Source of the DNA: Patiria miniata
Taxonomy: Eukaryota > Echinodermata > Asteroidea > Valvatida > Asterinidae
Assembly (NCBI RefSeq): GCF_015706575.1
Contig: NW_024037060.1
Location: 1,571,983 to 1,635,982 of the forward strand
Length of the DNA: 64,000 bases
Reading direction: 5' to 3'
Shown: positions 56,101-64,000 of the stretch, in pieces
How the letters are laid out: each line of letters begins with the position of its first letter
Numbering within the stretch: position 1 is the first letter of the stretch
Translations under genes and position numbers: made by a program
The notes under the pieces: model-generated
What the model was told of the DNA's origin: nothing
Database searches by the model: none
Seen by the model: only the letters and a program-made list of their open reading frames with translations

Positions 56101-59100
56101 TCATAAATATAATTTACAGTATTTACAAGTTCTTGTCACTTGCTGTAGGAAAGCGGTGAATGTACATGTACATGTACCACATAAAAAAATGTAAATTATG
56201 AAATTGAAAGCAAAGACAAATCGCATGCGGTTTTCATTTTTGAAATTAGAATCCTGTTTGCTCCCTTAAAACACTTCAGGGGAAATTTAATATTTCAAAA
56301 GGCAGTGCCCTTTGCCAATGATGAATTATCCTTCCTCTCTAAGAACACACTGCTCCCTTCGGCCTGCAATTACTTGCACAGTGGCCATCTAATCCAATAA
56401 ATCTCTAAATTTTGTTCAATCAGAAATACATAGTGTGCCTTTCAAGGACCTTCAGATGCCTTCCGGACAAGCGAGGAAAAGTGAGTAATGTGGAGGATGT
56501 TATTCTGATGCTGGAGGAGGAGGCGCTGTAAGAACCCAAGAGTGTCGTCATTGGGTTGCCGAGGCATTTATCACTTGAGTGCATCATGGGGTGTATCTGC
56601 AGGGCTGGCAGGCTAACATGCCTAAGAGCAATTTGTCAGTTTTTATTGCAATGAGAGAAGGGGCCTGTGCCTTGAGGCAGCACTTTTGAGTTGCTACTGT
56701 CTTAATGTAATACACACTTTATATTGGGTATTGTTCAAGTACAATATGTACTTTTTGGAACCCTTTTGTTCTTCAATCTTTTGAACTGCATACATACGGT
56801 ACCTGTATTTTTAATATCAACTGTAACACCAACCCTTGAAAATAGCGTGTACATTTTGTAGGTAATGAGAATGTGCTATACCCGGTAAGTTTCCTTCACG
56901 GAAGACGATATGGCAGATCAATTGTGGAAACGGAAGAGTCCAAGCAAATTGCCCATGTACATGTAAATTATACATGTACATGTACACGTACATGGATCTT
57001 GATGTTTCTTACTTTGAACTGTAATTCCACATTGTTAAATTTTAATCTTATGAACAAGCTGAGTGCAGTCAACATTGAGTGACAATGTTGACAGATTCTT
57101 TAAACAAACTGTTAAAACGCTGAACGTGTTTCACATCTGTTATCCACTTCAATTGACAGCTTTCTTAGGTACTGGTACACATACATTTATGTACTGTACC
57201 GGTACTTGTAGTTGTGTGAAGAATGTTCATCCAGGAATGAGATCCTGACAAACACCCTGAGAATGAAGAGGTTAGCCGAGGGTAAACCCTCCCCTGCGGA
57301 GCTGGGTGATGAAAGGCAGGGAGTCTGATTACTGAGGCGACGCTTCCTGGTGGGGTTGACAGAAGGATTGGGGAAAACCAGAGGGGTCAAGAACAGCTTC
57401 AGCAGGAGAACTACATTGTTCTTGACAAAATTACTTAGCAGATCAGTTGTTTCAGGGCCACTCGAGGCGAGGGGTATACAAAGAAGAGATAGATTAGAAA
57501 AGGAAATCTAAGAAAAAAAAAATTTACTTCCAGTGCATGTAGAAAGATAGGACTAAGCATGACATTTCATTTGCACCATGGGGGAAGATTAAACAGATCA
57601 TGCTTTTAAAACAAATTCAAAATGAAATTTAATTAAAAATTGTCCTTAACCTGGTGTGTCGGTCCCATACACTAACGTAAAATCAATCGTAATTTCATTA
57701 CAAGCAGGCAAAATATCAAGAAACAAATTTCGTAACCAGTGGTGCAGGCGCTGAAGATGCATGGATTTTTTTTTCTATTTCTGGTCATCTTCGGCGCCTG
57801 CTGTAGCCTCCGGCCGAAGAAAAAAAAAAGATACAGTATTCACCGTCCTCGTCGGGAAAAAAACACCTCGCTTTAGTCACACATGATACTGCCCCAGAGA
57901 TACTTTGGCATTTTAGTTTCGGCCGGAACGGCGCGATGCGATGCGCATCTTCCAAGGAATTGCCCGGCTAAGCTTTCTTCCTAATCTTACCTGAGGTGAT
58001 ATTAATTCATTTGCCTCTAAGTTTTTTCTCCTGCTGGCCTGTTTTTTTCTCTTTCTTATTGCATCGCAGCGACCGCGTTGACGGATAGAAATTGGAAACG
58101 GTTGCAATAAGATTACCGTGGGATTTACACTGCATTAAATGGAATGTGTGATTGGCTGTATTATGGGGGAATAGAATGCGAAGCGTAATCCAATTGTCGT
58201 GCTCTGGTTGTGCTTCCAGCCGGGGCCTTGGAGTAATCCACTTCAGCCAAATTCTTTTTTACAGCCAGAAAAATGATATGAATGGTTTGCTCGCTTCTAA
58301 TTTACAACTAATTATGAATTTCATACATTGCACGTTAATTAAAATTAAGTTAAATTCTTACATTATATGATAATTACACATGATAATAGCCAGCTAGAAA
58401 TCATTTTTAAACTTTGGTTGAACCCAGTGCTCACATTCATATACCGGTATCTGGGGCAATATTACATCATTACAAATTAGACACATGTACCGGTACATTG
58501 TACATGTACTTGTATACTGGTACAACATGTGCATTTTTGTTTGTTTACTATTTTCAATGTGTTCTTTCAAAAAGTAACAAATGAAAACATATGGTGTCTA
58601 CATACATGTACATGTATGTATGTACCAGGTAGCTTGTAAACCATACAAATGTATAGGTGTTCTGGCTTGTACTTTAGTGGAATCAATACAACGTATATAA
58701 ATTCAGATATTCTATAGTCACCAGGGCACTACGGTATTGATAAACAGTATTTAACCTCTTTACTGAATGCCCATTTACTACTTCAAACTTCATTAAATGC
58801 TACAAACTGTGTTATATCTGGAGGGCAAAACCACAAGTTTCTATGGTATTGATTTCTGTATGGGTGGTACACCTGTAAAGGTTGCATTCAGGTCGCGGTA
58901 CACAAACAAACACTGTATAAAGCTGCCTGTCAATACCTGTAAGGCCAGGGGCAACACCAACTACATGTACGTGTACATGTATAGTACTTGTAATAGTCAT
59001 TATAATTCCTGTGCCCACTAAAATTTAACACTCCTGGATGGATTCATTTTTTTTTTTAAATGGTGGTGGGGTGGTGTTTCAGTACTTGAATCAAGTTGAA

Positions 59101-59949
59101 CATTTTAAGCTTCAGAGGTGGATCATACCTCATATACAGTGTGGTATGGTTCTTCATTCAGATCATTCACCTGTTCTTCCCAGATCCTTCCAAATCTACC
59201 AGGAAATGTTGGAGGAATTTTGGGGGTTGAGGAAAGTACAGCGTTTTGTGCCCCTACTTAAATACATGTAGTTGGAATTTTAATAGAATAGTTCTGCATT
59301 TCGGCACAATGGTGGATTTTGGAGGATTCAGAGAGACAAAGTTGCCTTTGGAGTTAGGATATGCAGTTGACACTACTGGATATTGCAACAAATGATGATC
59401 TTTCCACGCATTCTTCGATCCCGATGGACGTGCATACATTTTATGACAAATTAAGGATATTCTTGACCCAAAGTAAAGGTGCAAAGTCTGTTATCATAAG
59501 GACATATAATTAGTGGTTGAAGTGTAGTTTACGCTTAAGCATTTCATACGTGTACATGTACGTACAATGTACCGGTATTTCCTTACAATTACATGTACAA
59601 TTATACATGTACATGCAGGCCTTTCCTAGTCCAGCATCACTGAGAGTCCAAAGTTCTGTTTTACTGCAGAATTGTTTTAGGGGCACGTACCGCTACATGC
59701 ACCATATGTACGTTCATAATACTTCCGATGAAACCTGACATATTCGTCGGATGTTGGAAATGAATTACGGATTATGTACATGTATAAATTTGCATTATGG
59801 AAATAAATGTTGATATCGAAATGAAATGAAAGTGAAGTCTTGCTGTTCCACAATTTCCATGTATTGTATCTCTTACATGCAGTTAAAAGTGTACATTGTA
59901 TAAATTGCATTTTCCCTCTTTTTTCCCCCTCCCAATTCCCATCTTGCAG
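49119..59949. other. Long gene-free region upstream of MGAT1
   Basis: About 10.8 kb without recognisable exons. Dense TACATGTAC and ACCGGTAC words throughout. A few less AT-biased, low-repeat stretches (near 52680-52890 and 56280-56700) may be conserved regulatory DNA. C run at 53159-53182. Confidence 0.4.
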
Positions 59950-60117
59950 GCTGTACTGAATGATGTCTCCCTCGTCGCCGGTCAGCTGACATGAGGTGCT
60001 TCGTACACCTCGTCATCCAGGCTACCGACGGCCAGCGAACACTCACCACCACCTCCACCCAGGGTTTATAACTCCTCGTCCTAGCCTGTGTGGGATCTTT
60101 GTAGACAGGACACGGCC
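59950..60117 (+). promoter_or_regulatory. MGAT1: MGAT1 5' leader exon part with two upstream ORFs
   Basis: A pyrimidine tract and CATCTTGCAG (acceptor ending at 59949) precede a GC-richer leader. It contains a 9-codon upstream ORF (59960-59989) and a 26-codon one (59991-60071) before the main ATG at 60118. Both could lower translation of the main frame. Confidence 0.55.
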
Positions 60118-60228
60118 ATGGCCCTGCGCAGACAGAAGCTGATAGGCCTTGGCCTGATGCTGTTTTTACTGTGGAACGTTGCAGCCTATTTGTTGTTTGC
60201 GAGGCAAGCGGAACAAGGCACGAAACCG
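60118..60228 (+). CDS. MGAT1: MGAT1 coding exon 1
   Basis: Encodes the basic tail, the membrane anchor (GLGLMLFLLWNVAAYLLFA) and ARQAEQGTKP. The donor is CCG|GTGAGA, phase 0. Confidence 0.85.
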
Positions 60229-63200
60229 GTGAGATGCAAAATCTTTATCGTATTATTCAATATATGAAATGAGACAAGTGGATGAAAGTTGATTTGGGTT
60301 TTTTTTGGGGGGGGGATGGGATTTACCTATCGCGGTAGAATTGCGTCAACGCAGCTTGTGAAATATTGTCCAGTTACATGATATACAAATGGTAGCGGAA
60401 CTCGCAAAATCTGAGGCAAACAAAATTTAGCGTACAAAAATTCCATAAGGTTGTCTAAGGGGCGTGGCTAACTCACAAACGGCGATAGGTCGATTGGAGT
60501 TGAGGGTGATTTTTTTTTATCTGAAGGATTTGGAGAATCGTTTGGAAGTTGCGTAACATTTAAAGTTGCCCTGCTTGTGCTATTTTTTCGAGTTCATCCC
60601 GCAAAAAATAGATTTTTGTTTTGAAATTGCTACTTTTCAAGCAATACAAATATTATTGGCTTTTGAAATGAAGACATCGAACTAAAAATCCACCCATAGT
60701 TATGAAATAATTACCTTACAAATATTAAATTATTTACAGCACAATAATTCAGCCGGATCTTTGTATTTGCTGGAGGCGAAAAAGCAACTCCAAATAAAGC
60801 CTTTTTTTACAGGATTGCCTTGTAATTAATGATGAAAGGATTCACATGGTCACTCTAGTTAGTGTCTGCCTAATGGATTTACCTGGATGTAAATACTAAA
60901 TAATTTGCCATTGTGGATAATTAAACTGTGTAACGCCCTTGATATGTGAGACGGCACAATCACGATCGCATTTCATTACACAGCGATGCAGATCTGTGAA
61001 TTTAGCCATGAAATGAATTAATGAACCAAACAGATGTTGCATAGTTTAGTGTCTGGCAATTCAGAGAGCTTGCCAAATAGTTTATGACACGGCTAATTTT
61101 TTGTGACACTGGTACATGAAGTAATTATTGTTAGCTTGTTAATAAATCCGACTAATATGGAATGACACGTGCAGCCTTGGTACAAGTACCGGTCCGTACA
61201 TGTAGAGACAGTGCAAATTATGTGGTTACAGAGAAATAAGAACAAAAAACACCTGTCTCATTGCCAGACAAATAATGACACAATAAGAGGCATTATTCAA
61301 TTAGCATAACTGATGATTGGGTAATGGGACAACGTGGTTCGGTATTCAAACTGCGCATTTTGGCATCAAGTTGGCGTAGCGGTACTTTCCTCGCCTTCCA
61401 CCACTGTGACCCGGGTTTGATTCCTGCCTAGGCCAACATGTGGATTGGGTTTTCGGTCCCTACCTATGGGTTTTCCTCAGAATATTCTTCGGGGGTTTTT
61501 CCTCTCACATCTAAAACTTTCATTTCTTCACATTGTCTTCTCTTTACTGGGCCTTGCCTAGTCCAACGCATTCATTTTTCTCCAGTAACCATGGCAATTT
61601 TGTTTGCATTTTTTGTTTCAGCTGGACGAGTCGGAGGGAATGAATGAGCGGTTGCAGCGATTACAGGAACAGATGCAGGAACAGATGCAGATTAACGAAC
61701 AGCTCCTGCACGACATCGTACAACAAAAGGAAACCATTATTAAAAGTAAGATATTACTTTTAATTCCACTGCACACATTTTATTACAATTGCAGTGAAAA
61801 CGGGCAAGTCACGGTGGAGAAAATGATGAATTTTGAATAAAATGCGCGGAAGATTTTAAGAAGACCTTCAATTTTTGAAATTCTATCATCCTGTAGATAT
61901 TTGACATGGAAGGGTCAGGACAAATTACAATCGGTCATTTTTGGTTTTTCATTGTCCTTCCTTATCTAGGAGGGTTGAACAAAAATAATTATATTTGTAC
62001 TGTTGGCCATACGTACTATTTTACATGTACAGGTCATTTTATAAATTTTGGGTCCAAGGTGTGACATTTATCCTGTCGCTGTTAGTGTTACCTCTCAACT
62101 TGTTGAGATAGGTACATTGTACATGTACGTGTAGTTTGCTATTCATAATCACTCTTGGAGAATGACCACATTAAGGAGTCCTTCAGAATTATAAAATCAT
62201 AGATTTCAGTTTTTCACGTAACAGGTGAGGGGGGAAAAAGTGTACCCAAATTTACAGAATAAATTCCAAATTTATTTCTTCAATGGAGTTTCCATTTTAA
62301 ATTTCTCTAGCCAACGATACATTTTCACTTTACCTGTACATACATGTACATTTTGGGTGTCAGTTATTTATGAAAACATCTTTCCGCAATTACCTCCCAA
62401 CCAAATATTTCATAACTTCATAAGGTATACATGTACATGCATGTATCCGTATCTCTCTTCCATGCCATGCCCAGCATGATAACCAGCATGACCAGGAGAG
62501 AAAAAAATATGGTCTGCAATCTCATTTTTGTTAAGTGTGGCATTGCCCGTGCTTCCCAAAGGGCAAATTGCCGATGATGCATTTCCAGAATTTCTAGAGG
62601 CCATTAAAAACAAATTGAGTCCATTTATCATATGGATCGTTACGCAGAACATGCACTCGTCAAAGTCATGTCTGGGAAACTGCCTAGGAGGGCCGGATTC
62701 TTAAGAGTTTGCTTTGAGGGTTTGAAGAGGGTTTGTGTCGTCTCGTATTTTGGAGAATGTTTTGTTTTTTACAGAATTTTTTTCCCCCAATCGGCAGAGC
62801 AAAATTCAGGGGTAAATGGCCAGGAATCGCCTCAGATTGCACCACAGAGCATCGATATTCCAAATTTTTTCAGGGTCCCCCTGCTGGACCCCTGCCATAA
62901 TGGCTTCGCGCTCCCCGCTCGCATTAGTCCTCTGACCAAATTGCCCTGCGCTATAATTTCACCCTGGCTAAAACACTGAATGTCAGTTGCAGAACTTGGA
63001 AAAGGTCACCCCGAATAAATGCTATTAATTTGATGTACATGTACATGTATTGGATAATCAAGGTAAAATGCCGTGATCAATGTAGCATGCTGACATACGT
63101 TTTTGGTATCGGCATGAGGAAGGGGGGTTGCAGGGATAAATTTGAGTTCATGTAATTTTACAAGCATTTTGCTCTGCAGTCTTTGTGTTTTAGCTGATAA

Positions 63201-63646
63201 CTCAGAGACCATAAGGCTGTGGGTTCAAGTCTGCCCTGCTCAAGTGTATGCCTTTTTTCTTGTGACGCTCTTGGACAACATACATTGTACATGTATGGAG
63301 TATACAGTGCTTTAAGATATTGCATGACGTACATGTACATGTAGGTGAAGGGGAAAAACCCATTTAAAAAAAAAACACATTCACATTTCCAGTGCTCAAA
63401 GTTTTCATCATACAAGTTCTGTATTCATTTTACAGGTAGAAACCAATCCCCTGATCAGCCCAACCTCCTGCCAGCGGGCCTGGACATGGTGGCCCATCAG
63501 GAACCCAAGCCCTCCAAGACCAACCCATTCCAGCTTCCACTAGCAAAACAGGTCAAGTACCCGTACTCTTCCTATGCCATTCCAGTATTGGTGATAGCCT
63601 GCAATCGACCCAGCGCCATCACAAGGAGTCTGACTAATCTGTTAGA
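60118..63646 (+). CDS. MGAT1: Alpha-1,3-mannosyl-glycoprotein 2-beta-N-acetylglucosaminyltransferase (GnT-I), N-terminal part
   Basis: Exons 60118-60228, 61622-61745 and 63436-63646 join in frame for about 148 residues and continue beyond the window. GnT-I adds the first GlcNAc to Man5GlcNAc2 in the medial Golgi, opening the route to hybrid and complex N-glycans. The layout fits a type II Golgi enzyme: short basic cytoplasmic tail (MALRRQK), a membrane anchor at about 8-28, a Gln/Glu-rich coiled-coil stem at about 40-78 (LQRLQEQMQEQMQINEQLL), a Pro-rich stem, then the catalytic domain starting at IPVLVIACNRP (127-137). That motif is shared with POMGNT1 in related form, but the stem and the C-N-R pattern favour MGAT1. 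The start is the first ATG before the basic tail. Vertebrate MGAT1 has its coding region in one exon, so the split structure is notable. Confidence 0.87.
61366..61570 (+). mobile_element. tRNA-derived SINE in MGAT1 intron 1
   Basis: The A-box-like TTGGCGTAGCGG and B-box-like GGGTTTGATTCC are followed by a body containing ACATGTGGATTGGGTTTTCGG and GGGTTTTTCCTCTC. That body is a widespread SINE type in marine invertebrates (recalled, not checked). Confidence 0.6.
61622..61745 (+). CDS. MGAT1: MGAT1 coding exon 2 (coiled-coil stem)
   Basis: The acceptor is TTGTTTCAG|CTG. Encodes LDESEGMNERLQRLQEQMQE and the following Gln-rich heptads. The donor AAAA|GTAAGA is phase 1. Confidence 0.85.
62790..62970 (-). 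mobile_element. Fragment of the hAT-like repeat family in MGAT1 intron 2
   Basis: On the minus strand it contains GATGCTCTGTGGTGCAATCT, GAGGCGATTCCTGGCC and GGACTAATGCGAGCGGGGAG, the internal words of the 43129-44823 element. No terminal repeats are visible, so it is partial. Confidence 0.7.
63185..63290 (+). mobile_element. Degenerate tRNA-derived SINE
   Basis: AGCTGATAACTCAGAGACC and the B box GGTTCAAGTC (about 63223-63232) are followed by CCCTGCTCAAGTGTATG, a SINE-like body. Old and truncated. Confidence 0.5.
63436..63646 (+). CDS. MGAT1: MGAT1 coding exon 3 (start of the catalytic domain)
   Basis: The acceptor is TTTTACAG|GTAG. Encodes the Pro-rich stem and IPVLVIACNRPSAITRSLTN, the first strand and helix of the nucleotide-sugar-binding fold. 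The donor TTAGA|GTAAGT is phase 2; the next exon lies outside the window. Confidence 0.87.
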
Positions 63647-64000
63647 GTAAGTGTTGAAGTTTGGTCCCCTGGAACTTTTGCATATAATGAGATAACAAAT
63701 TAAAATGGAAGCTGTGTGTCTGTACATGTACGTACATATGTACGTGAACTATATACACCCCGAGGACAGACAGACAAAGGGAAAACAACAGATTCTTTGT
63801 TGTCCTCGAGAGTTCATCTTTTGTTGAAATCGGTCCTCGGTCATGCGTTTGTGTGCTTAGTCTATGGGAGAGTGTTATATTACAGGGACACCGGAAAAGA
63901 CAAAGCATTGTCCTAGAGAGTATAGTAAAACAAGATTGTGTGCACACGAGTGTGTATTTGCCTGCAATTGGGACCCCCTATTGTCCCTCTTTTGTTTGTA

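Overview
This is eukaryotic, intron-rich, AT-leaning DNA. It carries parts of three ordinary animal genes embedded in a dense set of DNA transposons, short hairpin elements and tRNA-derived SINEs. Frequent self-complementary words (TACATGTA, TAGGCCTA, ACCGGT), the animal glycosylation gene MGAT1, and a giant foldback transposon like the sea urchin TU elements suggest a marine deuterostome invertebrate. An echinoderm is my best guess and a hemichordate the main alternative; species level is not justified.

Layout. (1) 2272-5196, minus strand: a complete four-exon, 438-residue monocarboxylate-transporter-like (SLC16/MFS) gene. (2) 10546-19424, minus strand: a complete twelve-exon, 443-residue fold-type-I PLP-dependent aminotransferase; every splice junction is GT-AG and the frame stays open to the stop. 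(3) 20124-22434: a short Polinton/Maverick-like element with about 220-bp terminal inverted repeats, AG...CT ends, a 6-bp target duplication and a broken zinc-finger ORF. (4) 24927-38247, plus strand: broken relics of a second, inverted copy of the SLC16-like gene. (5) 26781-37231: a 10.45-kb giant palindrome lying between relic exons 3 and 4, flanked by a 6-bp duplication. Its arms are built of layered tandem repeats plus mirrored unique blocks. (6) 38.2-45 kb: transposon-rich, including a nearly perfect 842-bp palindrome with a 9-bp target duplication and a 1.7-kb hAT-like element. (7) 45.5-64 kb: sparse DNA rich in TACATGTA-type words with several SINEs, leading to the first three coding exons of MGAT1 (plus strand, 60118 to 63646), which continues past the window.

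The genes do not form a functional unit. The transporter moves small carboxylates across a membrane, the aminotransferase is a soluble amino-acid enzyme, and MGAT1 acts in the medial Golgi on N-glycans. The most interesting material is the mobile DNA: element families recognisable from their own termini and target duplications, nested insertions that give a relative timeline, and the giant foldback element inside a duplicated gene relic.
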